Notes under the pieces: model-generated
The model's input: only the letters and a program-made list of their open reading frames with translations
What the model was told of the DNA's origin: nothing
Databases searched by the model: none
Assembly: GCA_017416845.1 (NCBI GenBank)
Contig: JAFQBA010000006.1
Span: forward strand, 29,849 to 93,848
Length of the DNA: 64,000 nucleotides
Reading direction: 5' to 3'
From: Clostridia bacterium
Lineage (GTDB): Bacteria > Bacillota > Clostridia > UMGS1810
In this document: piece by piece, positions 8,475-19,524 of the stretch
Numbering within the stretch: the first letter of the stretch is position 1
Layout of the letters: each line of letters starts with the position of its first letter
Position numbers and translations under genes: made by a program

Positions 8475-10928
8475 TTAATATGAATTAACAGGGTTTACAT
8501 CAATCATTATTGATACATTATTGTTGTGAAGATACTTTTGATATATACTGTGCAAAGTATTATAAAACTCTTTTTTGTACGGTGTTTTAATTATGAATCT
8601 GTATCTGTATTTTCCATTAATTCTGAAAAGCGGAGATTCAGATACATTAAAAATCTCTCCGACAAAAGTGTTTTTGTCAACAACAGAATTTAAATCTTTA
8701 TAAAACTTATCGCATATTGTTTTACACTCCGACTTATTATTCCCGCTAAACTGTATTTTAATAAACTCAGTAAACGGAGGATACATAAGCAATCTTCGCA
8801 CTATGATTTCTTCTTCGTAAAAAGACTTATAGTCCTGATTGCCGCTTAATACTATGGTATCATCCTCAGGATTATATGTTTGTATAATTGCCTTCCCCTG
8901 TTTTTTGGCTCTTCCTGCTCTCCCTATAACTTGTGTAATTAAATCAAAAGTACGTTCCTGAGCTCGGTAATCATCAAGATTTAAACTCATGTCAGCAGCA
9001 ATAATACCAACAAGAGTTACATTATCGAAATCAAGTCCTTTAGTAATCATCTGTGTTCCAACTAAAATATCTGCATCACCATTTTTAAAATGAGTAAGGA
9101 TATTTTCATGACCGAATCTGCCTGAAGTTGTATCGGCATCCATACGTAATATCTTTTTTTGCGGATAAATTTTCGATAGTTCATCAACAACTTTTTCTGT
9201 GCCTATTCCAAAAAATCGTATGTGTTTTCCATTACATTCAGGACATGTCTTTTTTACCGATGTTTTATAATCGCAATAATGACACACCATCTTATTTATA
9301 GATTTATGGTAGGTTAACGAAACACTACATGTAGGACATTTCATAGCAAATCCACAATCTCTACATGAAACAAAACCGGAAAATCCTCTTCTGTTTAAAA
9401 ACAGAATAATCTGCTCTTTTTTTGATAGCGCTACATCCATTGCATTTTTAAGCTTCGAACTGAAAATACTCAAATTCCCATCAGCAAGCTCATTACGCAT
9501 ATCAGCAATCTCTACACTGGGGAGAGGAGCTTTATTTACTCTTTCAGGAAGTTCAAGCAGCTTAAAAGAATTTGTTTTTGCCTTATAATAGCTATCAACA
9601 GAAGGTGTAGCACTTGCAAGAACAAGACATCCGTTTTCACGACTTGTAATAAATCTCGCAATCTCAATAGCATTATATCGAGGTGACATTTCCGATTTAT
9701 ATGTTGATTCATGCTCTTCATCGATAATTATCAAACCGATTTTTTTAAAGGGTGCAAAAACAGCACTTCTTGCACCAACAACAATTTTAACTTCACCGGA
9801 CTTTATTTTATTCCACTCTACAAATCTTTGCTTAAGTGTAAGTTTGCTGTGAAGTACTGCAACATTATCACCAAATCTACCAAAGATCTGTCCAATCATT
9901 TGCGGAGTTAGCGATATTTCAGGAACCAATAAAATAGAATCAAGATTCTTTGACAATGCTTTCTCCAATAAAGACAAATAAATTTCAGTCTTGCCGCTTC
10001 CTGTCACTCCATGAATCAAATACGAATGCTTATTTCCCGAATCCAGTCCTTCGGAAATAGTTTTTAAAACTTCTTTTTGACGAAATGTAAGAACAGGTTT
10101 AGGTTTTATATATGATTCATCAAATGAAATATATGAATCATTACATACAACAGTTTTATACGAAACCAATCCTTTTTCAACCAACGCATCAACAGTAGCC
10201 TTTGATGTTTCTGCGTATACAAGAAGCTCTGATAATTCAATATCATAATTATCACATAAAACTTCCAAAACACGAGCTCGTGCAGGTGCACGATTTTCAA
10301 TTGAATCAATTATATTATAAACATCATTTCTCTCAGCAAGAAGCTGCACAAATATCTTTTTACTGTCTGAAACACTTTCGGTTTCTTTTAAAGATATGGA
10401 AATATATCCTTTTGATTCTAATTTTTTTAAAGCAGAGGCAAGATTCATTTTGCCGACTTCAAGCTTTAAAGCTTCTTCGCTCATGGTACCATAGGCAAGT
10501 AAACAGCTGACTATTTTATCGGCAACTTTAGATTTTGAAGTATACTTTTTTAATTCAGCAAAATCACAATTTGATAATGTAATCGAATTCGAGAACTTCA
10601 TATTCAATCCTGCAGGTACAAAACACTTTACAGCGGAAATATAGCTGCAAAAATACCTGTGTCTCATAAACTCCATTAGTTCAACATCAACAGGTGTGAA
10701 ATAGGAAATCTTAGAAATTACATCAGAAATCATTTTTAATTCACAATTATAATCAGTTTTATCACACACGTATAAAACATAAGCTTCTTTCGTTCTGTTA
10801 CCCTTACCAAAAGGAACTTTTACTCTCGTCCCCACTTTTACATCAGGTTCAAAATTAATAGGAATTAAATAATCATAGAGACGGTCTGTTGAAAGTGTGT
10901 TAGCATTAAGTATTACTCTTGCAATCAA
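8475..10928 (-). CDS. priA: Primosomal protein N' (replication restart helicase)
   Basis: DEAH-type 3'-5' helicase that reloads the replisome at stalled forks. An N-terminal DNA-binding region is followed by Walker [13 protein letters not shown], Walker B IIDEEHE, and a double zinc-binding insertion with the cysteine pairs CRDCGF, CPTC, CHYC and CPEC. Helicase motifs [12 protein letters not shown] and QVIGRAGRA come next. At 817 residues it is of the usual size. The only well-placed start is a TTG, with GGAGG seven bases upstream; no ATG lies near it. Confidence 0.95.
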   Translation of the reverse strand: MIARVILNANTLSTDRLYDYLIPINFEPDVKVGTRVKVPFGKGNRTKEAYVLYVCDKTDYNCELKMISDVISKISYFTPVDVELMEFMRHRYFCSYISAVKCFVPAGLNMKFSNSITLSNCDFAELKKYTSKSKVADKIVSCLLAYGTMSEEALKLEVGKMNLASALKKLESKGYISISLKETESVSDSKKIFVQLLAERNDVYNIIDSIENRAPARARVLEVLCDNYDIELSELLVYAETSKATVDALVEKGLVSYKTVVCNDSYISFDESYIKPKPVLTFRQKEVLKTISEGLDSGNKHSYLIHGVTGSGKTEIYLSLLEKALSKNLDSILLVPEISLTPQMIGQIFGRFGDNVAVLHSKLTLKQRFVEWNKIKSGEVKIVVGARSAVFAPFKKIGLIIIDEEHESTYKSEMSPRYNAIEIARFITSRENGCLVLASATPSVDSYYKAKTNSFKLLELPERVNKAPLPSVEIADMRNELADGNLSIFSSKLKNAMDVALSKKEQIILFLNRRGFSGFVSCRDCGFAMKCPTCSVSLTYHKSINKMVCHYCDYKTSVKKTCPECNGKHIRFFGIGTEKVVDELSKIYPQKKILRMDADTTSGRFGHENILTHFKNGDADILVGTQMITKGLDFDNVTLVGIIAADMSLNLDDYRAQERTFDLITQVIGRAGRAKKQGKAIIQTYNPEDDTIVLSGNQDYKSFYEEEIIVRRLLMYPPFTEFIKIQFSGNNKSECKTICDKFYKDLNSVVDKNTFVGEIFNVSESPLFRINGKYRYRFIIKTPYKKEFYNTLHSIYQKYLHNNNVSIMIDVNPVNSY

Positions 10929-10963
10929 GTCCGTCCCTCCTAATTTATTAACAATGATTAATT

Positions 10964-11305
10964 TTATGCTTCTGTAGATTCATCACTTGAAGATAATACA
11001 TTATCTATTGATGCCTCTAATGATACAGTATCTGAATATGCATTAGCCAGATTTTCTTCAAGTATATGGTTCATGATTGTATCATCATCTGAAAATTCCT
11101 GAACTTTTTCAGCCTTCTTAAAATTAATTTTATTCTCATAAATTTCGTGTAAAGCAATAGTTACCGGTTTATCGGATTTACACTCAGTAAAAGTAACTTT
11201 GGTTTGATTTATCTCACGAGCACGCTTTGCGGTTGCTACAACCAAAGTATATTTGCTGGAAATGTTTTTTGCTTTCATAATTTCATTAATTGATGGATAA
11301 ATCAT
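10964..11305 (-). CDS. rpoZ: DNA-directed RNA polymerase omega subunit
   Basis: The N-terminal half ([33 protein letters not shown]) is the conserved omega core with its ARK/AREI motif, which helps fold and load the beta' subunit. At 113 residues it is longer than many omegas (60-90) because of an acidic, serine-rich C-terminal extension of about 45 residues, EFSDDDTI onwards. The start overlaps gmk by four bases. The gmk-rpoZ-priA order is typical of Firmicutes. Confidence 0.9.
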   Translation of the reverse strand: MIYPSINEIMKAKNISSKYTLVVATAKRAREINQTKVTFTECKSDKPVTIALHEIYENKINFKKAEKVQEFSDDDTIMNHILEENLANAYSDTVSLEASIDNVLSSSDESTEA

Positions 11306-11916
11306 TTTTTTAACACCTCTAAAATAGTATTTTTATTATTATTTGTTTTAAGACGCTGTGATTCTATAATATATCTAAACTTCTCAACAGCATCATCTAA
11401 TACGTCATTAATAATTATATAATCATAGTTCTCCGCTAAAGGCAATTCTCTGGAAGCAGTTTCAAAGCGATTTTGAACACTTTCGGGAGTTTCTGTTCCT
11501 CTTCCCATAAGTCGGGATTTCAATTCAGAAAGCGAAGGTGGAAGAATGAAAATTGAAACAGCATCTGGATACATACGTTTTACATTTAACGCACCTTTGG
11601 TTTCTATCTCCAAAATAACATCTTTTCCACTTTCAAGCAAATCAAAAACAGCTTTTTTGGGAGTTCCGTATAAATTACCGCAAAACTCTGCCCATTCAAA
11701 AAATTCATCATTTTTTATCATTTGATTAAATTCATCTTCTGTTTTAAAGAAGTAATTTATCCCGTCTATTTCTGTAGGACGCGGAGCGCGAGTAGTTGCA
11801 GAAACGGAGTACTTGATATTTTTATCATCATATTTTTGATTAAAAGAGGATAGAATTGTCCCCTTCCCTGTTCCCGATGGACCGGAAAACACAAACAAAA
11901 TTCCTTTATCAGTCAT
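11302..11916 (-). CDS. gmk: Guanylate kinase
   Basis: Phosphorylates GMP to GDP. The P-loop [11 protein letters not shown] is at the N terminus, followed by [19 protein letters not shown] (GMP-binding region) and [15 protein letters not shown], both characteristic of guanylate kinases. The length of 204 is normal. It overlaps the end of remA by eight bases and the start of rpoZ by four. Confidence 0.96.
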   Translation of the reverse strand: MTDKGILFVFSGPSGTGKGTILSSFNQKYDDKNIKYSVSATTRAPRPTEIDGINYFFKTEDEFNQMIKNDEFFEWAEFCGNLYGTPKKAVFDLLESGKDVILEIETKGALNVKRMYPDAVSIFILPPSLSELKSRLMGRGTETPESVQNRFETASRELPLAENYDYIIINDVLDDAVEKFRYIIESQRLKTNNNKNTILEVLKK

Positions 11917-12181
11917 CTACTTTGTCCTCCTCGGGTGATACTACTTCATCTTTACTTAATCTTGAAGCAACAGTTTCTGTTTGGACTGCCGATAGAATAA
12001 TATGATCACTGTCACAAATGATAACAGACCTTGTTCGTCTTCCGTAAGTTGCATCAATAAGCATTCCCCGTTCTCTTGCCTCTGTAATAATCCTTTTTAC
12101 AGGAGCTGATTCCGGACTGATTACCGCAACCATTCTGCCAGCAGAAACAATATTACCAAACCCGATATTAATTAATTTCAT
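11909..12181 (-). CDS. remA: RemA family DNA-binding regulator (DUF370)
   Basis: A 90-residue protein beginning [30 protein letters not shown] and containing [12 protein letters not shown]. These are the hallmark segments of the RemA/DUF370 family, described in Bacillus subtilis as an activator of biofilm matrix and osmoprotection genes that binds DNA as a large ring. Its place between yicC and gmk is the conserved location across Firmicutes. In non-motile or non-matrix Clostridia its target genes are unknown. Confidence 0.92.
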   Translation of the reverse strand: MKLINIGFGNIVSAGRMVAVISPESAPVKRIITEARERGMLIDATYGRRTRSVIICDSDHIILSAVQTETVASRLSKDEVVSPEEDKVDD

Positions 12182-12195
12182 ATGTGTGCACCCTC

Positions 12196-13074
12196 TTATT
12201 CAATATTCTGCACTTGTTCCCTCAATTTTTCTATTTCAGATTTGAGTTCAACAACAGATTTACCAATTATGAAATCATTGCATTTCGAACCCATTGTGTT
12301 TGCTTCACGATTAAGCTCCTGAATTATGAAATCAAGCTTTCTGCCAACAGGAACATCAGAAACAAGAAGATGTGAATATTCTTTGAGATGACTTTCAAAT
12401 CTAATTATCTCTTCAGTTATATTCACTTTGTCAGCAAAAATACCAACTTCTGTTAGTAGTCGTGTTTCGTCAACTTCTACACCACTTAATATTTCAGAAA
12501 TGCGTTCCTTCATTTTCTTTTTATATTCTTCCACAGTTTCAGGTGACCGATTCTTAATTGTCTCCAAAATAGCTTTAACGCTGCTTATGCACTCATCAAA
12601 GAACCTTTTCAACCTTTCACCTTCACGTTGTCTGTTTTGTGATAAATCACTAAGAGCCTCTTCAATAACAATTTTAGCGTCATTTGCTATAGCTTCTTTA
12701 TCTTGTTCTTGTTTTTCTATGGTATAAACATCCGGGAGACGTATAAATGTAGAAACCTTAACATCATTTTCAACATCTGCAAGTTCTCCCAATCTTTGAA
12801 TTGCATCCTTAAATCCAAGAACAACCTCTTCGTTGAGAGATACCTTAATCTCCTCGTTTCCGACAGTTTCAATCTGAACAAAAACATCAACCTTACCACG
12901 ACTGAGTATACTTGAAACACATTCTCTCACAACTTCTTCAAGAAAAGAATATTGCTTGTACACCTTTGTATTAAGGTCAAGATATCTGTTGTTAACAGAT
13001 TTGATTTCTATGCTGATTTTATAATTATCAAAAAGCTTTTCTGCTCTTCCGTATCCGGTCATACTTTTTATCAT
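12196..13074 (-). CDS. yicC: YicC family endoribonuclease
   Basis: Starts [12 protein letters not shown], the strongly conserved N terminus of the YicC family. Near the C terminus are [25 protein letters not shown] and [16 protein letters not shown], equally conserved. Members (YicC/YloC) are endoribonucleases. The ORF could extend 22 codons upstream, but that stretch crosses the promoter; the chosen ATG has GGGAG at ten bases. The product is 292 residues. It is the first gene of the long housekeeping operon. Confidence 0.92.
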   Translation of the reverse strand: MIKSMTGYGRAEKLFDNYKISIEIKSVNNRYLDLNTKVYKQYSFLEEVVRECVSSILSRGKVDVFVQIETVGNEEIKVSLNEEVVLGFKDAIQRLGELADVENDVKVSTFIRLPDVYTIEKQEQDKEAIANDAKIVIEEALSDLSQNRQREGERLKRFFDECISSVKAILETIKNRSPETVEEYKKKMKERISEILSGVEVDETRLLTEVGIFADKVNITEEIIRFESHLKEYSHLLVSDVPVGRKLDFIIQELNREANTMGSKCNDFIIGKSVVELKSEIEKLREQVQNIE

Positions 13075-13111
13075 AGCTAAAATTCTCCCGTATAATAAAT
13101 TTTTACATTTT

Positions 13112-13140
13112 ATTATAACAAATATATTATAAAAATACAA
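13112..13140 (-). promoter_or_regulatory. Sigma-A promoter of the yicC-thiN operon
   Basis: On the minus strand TTGTAT (13135-13140) and TATAAT (13112-13117) are separated by exactly 17 bases. The yicC start lies about 38 bases downstream of the -10. No comparably good promoter is apparent between this site and the window edge, where genes are mostly overlapping, so it may drive all fifteen genes. Confidence 0.75.
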
Positions 13141-13165
13141 TATCTTTTTTGAATAAATTTAATTT

Positions 13166-14107
13166 TTAATCAAATTTTTTTAATGCTTTTCCATTTAAAT
13201 AATCAAACTTATCCCCCTGGCGAATATTCCTGATTTCTAATTCACTATCAATATTATCTTTAATCTTCCACCAACTTGTACCATAATTGCAAAAAACGGT
13301 GTGTTCTTCTTTAGCACGACCAATAAGACGCTGAATAACAATATCCGGAGATAAATACTGAATAAAAGAAATTGCCTTATCCACATAATCGAAGTATGAT
13401 CCCATATCAAATTCTCCGTTTTCATACATTTTTGCAAGAGGAGTATTTTTTACAATATACAAACTATGTAATTTAACTTGTGTTATTCCGAGCGATGAAA
13501 TAAACTTCGCACATTCTACAACATCTACGTTATCATCCCAAGGAAGATTCAGTATGACATGCGAACAAATATCAAAACCATATTTTTTTATCTTAAGAAC
13601 TGCATCGATGAATTCAGCTAATGTATGACCACGATTAATCTTTAAAAGGGTTTTATAATTCACACTTTGAAGACCCAATTCGATGCAAACATCGTATCCG
13701 TTACACTCAGAAAATTCCTTAAGAAATTTAAGGTATGAATCTCTAATGCAATCCGGTCGTGTTGAAATATAAACAGCGCACACTCCGTTGTGGGAAGACT
13801 CCATGATAATTCTTTTGAATTCGTCAAGAGACATGTATGTATTTGTAAAATTTTGAAAATAAATTATGAATTTTTCAGCCTTATATTTCTTACCAATAAA
13901 ATCAATATTCTGTCTTATTTGTTCTTTAACCGGTAAATCAGAAGGAAGATTCTCGAAAGCAGCACCAACATCTCCGCAAAAAATGCATCCGCCACACCCA
14001 ACATTACCATCACGATTCGGACAGGTTATGGGTAGATTGACAGGAATCTTATAAACCTTTTCACCATATTTGTTTTTTAGATATTCTGAAAATGTTTTAT
14101 ATCTCAT
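13166..14107 (-). CDS. TIGR01212 family radical SAM protein (YhcC-like)
   Basis: A 313-residue protein with an N-terminal cysteine cluster, CPNRDGNVGCGGCIFCGD, which is the diagnostic cluster-binding region of the YhcC/TIGR01212 group. It is followed by KFIIYFQNFTNTY, STRPDCI, ELGLQSV and NRGHT, all typical of the radical SAM barrel. The reaction of this group is not established as far as I know. It begins three bases after the unknown membrane protein gene and is the last gene of the metK-containing run. Confidence 0.88.
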   Translation of the reverse strand: MRYKTFSEYLKNKYGEKVYKIPVNLPITCPNRDGNVGCGGCIFCGDVGAAFENLPSDLPVKEQIRQNIDFIGKKYKAEKFIIYFQNFTNTYMSLDEFKRIIMESSHNGVCAVYISTRPDCIRDSYLKFLKEFSECNGYDVCIELGLQSVNYKTLLKINRGHTLAEFIDAVLKIKKYGFDICSHVILNLPWDDNVDVVECAKFISSLGITQVKLHSLYIVKNTPLAKMYENGEFDMGSYFDYVDKAISFIQYLSPDIVIQRLIGRAKEEHTVFCNYGTSWWKIKDNIDSELEIRNIRQGDKFDYLNGKALKKFD

Positions 14108-14110
14108 GTT

Positions 14111-14455
14111 CTACTCCTTCGCTTTCATATAAAGATCATAAGTGGTATAATATACAAACGAATAGTCATTACAAATTTTTTGTGAAATTTCTTCGGTATC
14201 ATCATCAGAACCCATATCGACAATAATTATATCGGGTATATAGCCTCCGTACGAATTAGTAAGACATTTTAAAATAATTGCCCTTACAGTTGCCTCGAGG
14301 CTTTCTGCAGAATTTTTAACCTTGATTACAATTGCAATATCCTCGGAATTATACTTTTTTTCTGTAACAAATTCACCATATAAATCTTTTATAAAATGAA
14401 ACAATCCGTATATAACAAAAAAAGTTAACAAAGACTTAAATATAATCATTATCAT
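14111..14455 (-). CDS. Small membrane protein with a glycosyltransferase-2-like fragment
   Basis: I do not recognise a named family. It has one N-terminal membrane segment (about residues 1-20), then a soluble part of about 90 residues. The stretch AIVIKVKNSAESLEATVRAI followed by DIIIVDMGSDDDTEEI resembles the beginning of a GT-A fold (family 2) domain, VVDDGSxD. The protein ends before any acceptor-site region, so catalysis is unlikely. I choose the ATG with GAGAGG eight bases upstream over a GTG three codons earlier. That ribosome site lies inside a hairpin (see 14464-14491). It sits between metK and the radical SAM gene. Confidence 0.6.
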   Translation of the reverse strand: MIMIIFKSLLTFFVIYGLFHFIKDLYGEFVTEKKYNSEDIAIVIKVKNSAESLEATVRAIILKCLTNSYGGYIPDIIIVDMGSDDDTEEISQKICNDYSFVYYTTYDLYMKAKE

Positions 14456-14463
14456 AACAAACA

Positions 14464-14491
14464 CCTCTCCGCAATATAATATGCGAAGAGG
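14464..14491 (-). promoter_or_regulatory. Hairpin containing the ribosome site of the next gene
   Basis: CCTCTTCGCA and TGCGGAGAGG (minus strand) pair over ten base pairs, with one G-T wobble and an 8-base loop. There is no U-run after it, so it is a poor terminator. The 3' arm contains the GGAGAGG that would serve as ribosome site for the membrane protein gene, and it lies about 20 bases after the metK stop. Confidence 0.55.
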
Positions 14492-14512
14492 CTATTTGAT
14501 GTCACTGTTATC

Positions 14513-15697
14513 TCATAATTTTTTTGCTTTTTCAGCAAGTTCATTTGCTTTATCACAGATTTCCCAGCTAAAGTCTGCATCTTCCCTGCCAAAATGACCG
14601 TACGATGCTGTTTTGCAATATATAGGTCTTCTGAGTTTAAGATTATCAATAATTGCAACCGGACGCAAATCAAACACTTCATCAATGAGCATTGTAAGTT
14701 TTTCTTCAGAGATAATACCTGTACCGAATGTGTCCACAAATATTGACACAGGCTTGCTTACTCCGATCGCATATGCGAGCTGTACCTCACATTTTTTTGC
14801 AAGTCCTGCTTTGACAATATTTTTTGCAACATATCTTGCGGCATAGGCGGCACTTCGGTCTACTTTTGTGGGATCTTTTCCTGAAAAAGCGCCTCCGCCA
14901 TGTCTTGCATACCCACCATAAGTGTCAACAATGATTTTCCTGCCCGTAAGACCTGAGTCGCCCTGAGGTCCACCAATTACAAAGCGACCGGTAGGATTAA
15001 TATAATATTTTGTGTTATCATCAAGAAGTTCGTGTGGAACAACAGGATAAATCACATTCTCAAGAATATCTTTTTCTATTTGTTCATGAGAAACTTCGGG
15101 TCCATGCTGAGTTGAAACAACAATTGTATCCACTCTCAATGGTTTATCATCTTCGTATTCAATGGTAACCTGCGTTTTGCCATCAGGTCTCAAATAATCA
15201 AGGATCCCTTCTTTTCTTACTTTTGTGAGTCTCATGCTGAGTTTATGTGCAAGCGAAATAGGCATCGGCATAAGTTCGGGTGTTTCATCACACGCAAATC
15301 CGAACATCATACCCTGATCACCGGCTCCGTTATCTTCATCCGCCGAACTTTCTCTTTTTGCTTCATATGATTTATCAACACCAAGCGCAATATCGGACGA
15401 TTGTTCATCAATGCTTGTAAGCACACTACATGTGTGACAATCAAACCCAAACTTTGCTCTATCATAGCCTATACGTTCAACAGTTTCCCTGGCAACTCTG
15501 GGTATATCTACATAACAATCTGTTGTTATTTCTCCCATAATCATTATCATACCTGTTGTAACAGCAGTTTCACATGCAACCCTTGCTTTTGGATCTTTTT
15601 CGATTATAGCATCCAACACAGCATCAGAAATCTGATCACATATTTTATCGGGATGTCCTTCCGTAACCGATTCTGATGTAAATAAATATCTGCTCAT
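14513..15697 (-). CDS. metK: S-adenosylmethionine synthetase
   Basis: Makes SAM from methionine and ATP. Recognisable blocks are [21 protein letters not shown] at the N terminus, [12 protein letters not shown], and [16 protein letters not shown]. At 394 residues it is full length. SAM supports RlmN, RsmB and the radical SAM protein nearby. It lies 18 bases behind the small membrane protein gene, leaving no room for a SAM riboswitch of its own. Confidence 0.97.
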   Translation of the reverse strand: MSRYLFTSESVTEGHPDKICDQISDAVLDAIIEKDPKARVACETAVTTGMIMIMGEITTDCYVDIPRVARETVERIGYDRAKFGFDCHTCSVLTSIDEQSSDIALGVDKSYEAKRESSADEDNGAGDQGMMFGFACDETPELMPMPISLAHKLSMRLTKVRKEGILDYLRPDGKTQVTIEYEDDKPLRVDTIVVSTQHGPEVSHEQIEKDILENVIYPVVPHELLDDNTKYYINPTGRFVIGGPQGDSGLTGRKIIVDTYGGYARHGGGAFSGKDPTKVDRSAAYAARYVAKNIVKAGLAKKCEVQLAYAIGVSKPVSIFVDTFGTGIISEEKLTMLIDEVFDLRPVAIIDNLKLRRPIYCKTASYGHFGREDADFSWEICDKANELAEKAKKL

Positions 15698-15715
15698 GAT
15701 TTTTCCTCCGTAAAT

Positions 15716-16249
15716 TTAAAAAACACTAATTATCCCATCTATAATAGTAGAACCTGTAAGCATAATAATTCCTGCGGTTAATACCCCTGCCGCAATAACC
15801 CAAAAAGAATGTTTAATTCTTAAGCCCATCAGGGCAGCAATTGCCGACCCGGTCCATGCTCCTGTTCCCGGAAGAGGTACAGCAACAAAAACAAAGAGCC
15901 CGAGAAGTTTTTTGCGATACTTACTTTTCTCATTAGTTATTCCGCTAACTTCATTTTCCATGTTGTTCATTTTTTTATTTGTTCGTGTTTTTAATTTCTT
16001 TGCAAGTTTACCGAACAATCTGGTTTTTTCAAGATAATTAATTATAGGTCTGAAAAACCATACAATAAACGGAACCGGTAAAACATTCCCTAAAACGCCT
16101 AAAAATAAGACAACATACCATTGCATATCAAGTGTGATAATTCCAAAAGGTATTGCACCTCTGAGTTCTATTATTGGAATCATTGCAACAAGAAAAACAG
16201 CAAGTTCATGATTAATACCTGCAAGATATGCTTCAATTGCTTCGACCAT
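15716..16249 (-). CDS. Small multidrug-export-like membrane protein (COG2426)
   Basis: A 177-residue integral membrane protein. Key stretches are AMIPIIELRGAIPFGI near the N terminus and VPLPGTGAWTGSAIAALMGL in the second half, both diagnostic of the Sm_multidrug_ex family. About four hydrophobic segments surround a basic cytoplasmic loop (KLAKKLKTRTNKK). The family name is inherited from weak evidence and the transported substrate is unknown. It is part of the rpiB-metK run. Confidence 0.8.
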   Translation of the reverse strand: MVEAIEAYLAGINHELAVFLVAMIPIIELRGAIPFGIITLDMQWYVVLFLGVLGNVLPVPFIVWFFRPIINYLEKTRLFGKLAKKLKTRTNKKMNNMENEVSGITNEKSKYRKKLLGLFVFVAVPLPGTGAWTGSAIAALMGLRIKHSFWVIAAGVLTAGIIMLTGSTIIDGIISVF

Positions 16250-16260
16250 AGTTTAACCCC

Positions 16261-16695
16261 TCAATTTTCAAACGACATCATTTTGTCAACTCTTGTTTGA
16301 TGTCTTCCACCCTGGAATTCATTTGTAAGAAATTCTTTTACAATATCTTTTGCAAGTTCGGGGCCAATTACTCGACCTCCAAGCGTAAGTATATTTGCAT
16401 CATTGTGTTGACGTGTCATTTTTGCACTGAAAGTATCTGAACACTGTGCCGCTCTTATTCCTTTATGCTTATTTGCAGCCATATTCATTCCGATGCCTGT
16501 TCCGCAAACAAGAATTCCAAGTTTTGCTTCGCCATTTGTAACTGCTGTGCAAATTTTATGAGCAATATCAGGATAATCTATTGAATTTGTATCATATGTA
16601 CCCATATCATTAAATTCGTAACCTTCTGATTTAAGGTAATCGATGATTACGTTTTTTAATTCAAAACCTCCGTGATCACAACCTATAGCTATCAT
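16261..16695 (-). CDS. rpiB: Ribose-5-phosphate isomerase B
   Basis: Converts ribose 5-phosphate to ribulose 5-phosphate. N-terminal MIAIGCDHGGFELK and VCGTGIGMNMAANK (catalytic Cys64) are the RpiB/LacAB signatures, and HNDANILTLGGR completes the site. The 144-residue length matches. The gene context is not a galactose or allose operon, so RpiB is preferred over LacA/LacB. It complements rpe on the other operon. Confidence 0.93.
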   Translation of the reverse strand: MIAIGCDHGGFELKNVIIDYLKSEGYEFNDMGTYDTNSIDYPDIAHKICTAVTNGEAKLGILVCGTGIGMNMAANKHKGIRAAQCSDTFSAKMTRQHNDANILTLGGRVIGPELAKDIVKEFLTNEFQGGRHQTRVDKMMSFEN

Positions 16696-16719
16696 TTGTT
16701 ATACCTCCAATAAAAATAT

Positions 16720-17409
16720 TTATGCAATACCGTGAGCAAGATTATATTCACGCTCTGCCTGCGGTAATCTCAGATAAATTGGTGCAACTTCGTAAAGATT
16801 GTCATATAAACCTTTATTTGCTCTTTCAAGCGCTACACTTGCAATTGATGATGCTCTTTGCATTGAAAGATTAACCGGGGAAACAAACCATCTTTCGCTG
16901 TTAAAGCTCTCTATCTTATCCTTAAATTTTGTTATAGCATCGCCTGCAAACACAACATCTTTACCATGCATCTCAATAAGAAGCTCATCAAAATCAACAA
17001 TTCTCTCTTGTACTGTTTTTTCACCATTCAGATACAAAGCATTATAAACATCATTACGCCTTGCGTCAAATATGGGGCATATAATCTTTTCGGAAAATGG
17101 AAAAGATGCGGCCACACAATCAAGAGAGGAAACGCCGACAATTTTTTTATCCAGTGCTTGAGCAAGGGTTTTCATTGCTGAAATTCCTATACGAAGACCT
17201 GTAAAAGAACCGGGACCGAGAGCTACTGCAAATACATCAACATCTTTAACCGTTAAGCCACAATGCTTAAGCATGTCATCAAGCATTGGCATGATAATCT
17301 GAGAATGAGCTCTGTCATTACTGACTGTATATTCACCAATAATTTTATTGTCATCTGCAATAGCAACTGTTGCATTAACAGATGATGTGTCCATTGCTAA
17401 AACCTTCAT
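16720..17409 (-). CDS. tsaB: tRNA threonylcarbamoyladenosine biosynthesis protein TsaB
   Basis: Partner of TsaD and TsaE in forming t6A37 in tRNAs that read ANN codons. The start MKVLAMDTSSVNATVAI, then HSQIIMPMLDDML and ALGPGSFTGLRIGI are standard for TsaB (ASKHA fold). I begin at the ATG that overlaps the tsaE stop (ATGA) rather than seven codons upstream, giving 229 residues. TsaD is not in the window. Confidence 0.94.
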   Translation of the reverse strand: MKVLAMDTSSVNATVAIADDNKIIGEYTVSNDRAHSQIIMPMLDDMLKHCGLTVKDVDVFAVALGPGSFTGLRIGISAMKTLAQALDKKIVGVSSLDCVAASFPFSEKIICPIFDARRNDVYNALYLNGEKTVQERIVDFDELLIEMHGKDVVFAGDAITKFKDKIESFNSERWFVSPVNLSMQRASSIASVALERANKGLYDNLYEVAPIYLRLPQAEREYNLAHGIA

Positions 17410-17852
17410 ATATTTTCGCCTCTGTAACAAATTGTAATCTCACGTGAATCATCGCCGAGATCAAATCGTTTTTTTATAATTATTTCATAATAAAACTCAT
17501 CAAGCTCGTTCTTGACAATTTCAGCCCATTCCATAAAAATAATACCTTTTGAAGAGGCATAATCATCCCACCCGATATCATAGAGATCATCCATGGATGT
17601 TAGTCTGTATACATCAAAATGAAATACGGGGATATTACCGCTTCTGTATTCATTGACTATGGTAAATGTTGGACTGTTTACGTATTCAGTAATTCCGAGT
17701 CCTTTGCATACACCCGTTGTAAAGGCAGTCTTTCCTGCACCAAGGTCACCATCTAACGTTACAATGTCTCCCGGTTTCAGATACTTTGCAAAATCTTCAC
17801 CAATTTTTAAAGTATCATCATATGAATTTGATATATATGTTTTATTTATCAT
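17406..17852 (-). CDS. tsaE: tRNA threonylcarbamoyladenosine biosynthesis ATPase TsaE
   Basis: Small P-loop ATPase with DGDLGAGKTAF (Walker A, residues 34-44 from my start), SPTFTIVNEY, FHFDVYRL and FMEWAE, all family motifs. An upstream in-frame ATG exists 11 codons earlier, inside the fhs 3' end, but it lacks a ribosome site and the extra residues are not conserved in length for TsaE. The chosen start gives 148 residues, one base after the fhs stop. Confidence 0.93.
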   Translation of the reverse strand: MINKTYISNSYDDTLKIGEDFAKYLKPGDIVTLDGDLGAGKTAFTTGVCKGLGITEYVNSPTFTIVNEYRSGNIPVFHFDVYRLTSMDDLYDIGWDDYASSKGIIFMEWAEIVKNELDEFYYEIIIKKRFDLGDDSREITICYRGENI

Positions 17853-17853
17853 A

Positions 17854-19524
17854 TCAGAAAAGTCCAACAATTTCGCCGTTGTCATTTATATCAATATTGT
17901 TTGCAGCGGGAACCTTGGGAAGGCCGGGCATAGTCATAATGTCACCGGTAAGAGCAACAATAAATCCTGCCCCGTTTGAAATATTGATATCTTTAACAGT
18001 GATGGTAAAGCCTTCGGGAGCACCGAGAAGTGTGGGATCATCGGAAAGTGAATACTGGGTTTTTGCCATACAAACAGGAACTTTGTCGAGACCGAGTTCT
18101 TCGAATTTGGCAATTTTCTTGTTGGCTTTGGGAGCATAATTCACTCCGGATGCACCGTATATCTCTTTTGCAATAATTGCAATTTTTTCTTTAACACTTA
18201 AGTCTGTGTCATATAACGGAGCATAGTTTGAAACCGTGTTATCAACAATATCACACACAGTTTCAGCAAGTTCTACACCGCCTTCGCCGCCTTTTGCAAA
18301 CACTTCTGCAAAGCAAGCTTTTACACCGATATTTTCACAGTAGTCTTTGATGAACTGTTTTTCGGCTTCGGTGTCCGAGGCAAAAGCATTGATAGCAACA
18401 ACAACGGGAACACCGTATTTTTTCATGTTTGAAATATGTTTGCCAAGGTTTGCAATGCCGGATTTAAGTGCATCAAGATTTTCGTTTTGTAAATCAGCCT
18501 TTGCAACACCGCCGTTATATTTGAGAGCACGAACTGTTGCAACAATTACAACGGCACTTGGTGTAAGACCGCCCATACGACATTTGATGTCGAGGAATTT
18601 TTCGGCACCAAGGTCTGCACCGAAGCCTGCTTCGGTGATAACATAGTCTGAAAGCTTGAGAGCAAGCTTTGTAGCCCTTATGCTGTTACAACCGTGTGCA
18701 ATGTTTGCAAAGGGTCCGCCATGCATAAGGCAAGGAGTGTTTTCTAAGGTCTGAATAAGATTGGGATTTATTGCATCTTTCAAAAGAAGTGCCATTGCAC
18801 CTGCGGCATTGAGCATGCCTGCAGTAACGGGTTTGCCTTCATAGTCATAGGCAACAATGATTTTTGAAAGTCTTTCTTTAAGATCTGAAAAATCGGAAGC
18901 AAGACAAAGAATTGCCATAACTTCGGATGCAACAGTAATCATGAAACCGTCTTCACGAGGAACACCGTCAATTTTACCGCCGAGACCGACAACTATATTT
19001 CTGAGTGCTCTGTCATTCATATCAAGAACACGTTTGAAAACTATTGATGTCACATCAATTCCGAGAGCGTTCCCTTGTTTGATGTGGTTGTCCAAAAGTG
19101 CGGCAAGGAGATTATGAGCACTTGTAATTGCATGCATATCACCGGTGAAATGGAGGTTGATGTCTTCCATGGGAACAACCTGAGCATATCCGCCGCCTGC
19201 AGCACCGCCCTTAACACCCATAACAGGGCCAAGCGATGGTTCACGAAGAGCAATAATGGCATTTTTGCCGATTTTGCCCATTGCTTCACCAAGACCTACT
19301 GTTATTGTAGTTTTACCTTCACCTGCAGGTGTGGGGTTGATGGCTGTTACAAGAATCAACTTACCGTCTTTTTCGTCTTTGAGTTTATTATATACTTCGG
19401 GAGATATCTTCGCTTTATATTTACCATAATAATCTATATCATTTTCGGTAAGACCAAGCTGAGACGCAATTTCTCGAATATGTTTCATCTGAGCATTTTG
19501 AGCAATCTGAATATCTGTTAACAT
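17854..19524 (-). CDS. fhs: Formate-tetrahydrofolate ligase
   Basis: ATP-dependent formation of 10-formyltetrahydrofolate from formate. The ATP-binding [21 protein letters not shown] is near residue 60, with [14 protein letters not shown] and RPPI-type [19 protein letters not shown] downstream. The length of 556 is the family norm. The product feeds purine synthesis (the AICAR transformylase in this window) and fmt. Its start overlaps the ispF stop as TAATG. Confidence 0.97.
   Translation of the reverse strand: MLTDIQIAQNAQMKHIREIASQLGLTENDIDYYGKYKAKISPEVYNKLKDEKDGKLILVTAINPTPAGEGKTTITVGLGEAMGKIGKNAIIALREPSLGPVMGVKGGAAGGGYAQVVPMEDINLHFTGDMHAITSAHNLLAALLDNHIKQGNALGIDVTSIVFKRVLDMNDRALRNIVVGLGGKIDGVPREDGFMITVASEVMAILCLASDFSDLKERLSKIIVAYDYEGKPVTAGMLNAAGAMALLLKDAINPNLIQTLENTPCLMHGGPFANIAHGCNSIRATKLALKLSDYVITEAGFGADLGAEKFLDIKCRMGGLTPSAVVIVATVRALKYNGGVAKADLQNENLDALKSGIANLGKHISNMKKYGVPVVVAINAFASDTEAEKQFIKDYCENIGVKACFAEVFAKGGEGGVELAETVCDIVDNTVSNYAPLYDTDLSVKEKIAIIAKEIYGASGVNYAPKANKKIAKFEELGLDKVPVCMAKTQYSLSDDPTLLGAPEGFTITVKDINISNGAGFIVALTGDIMTMPGLPKVPAANNIDINDNGEIVGLF

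Noticed and set aside
15698..15715. Possible SAM riboswitch before metK
   Set aside because: Only 18 bases separate metK from the upstream gene, and no SAM riboswitch elements are visible there.
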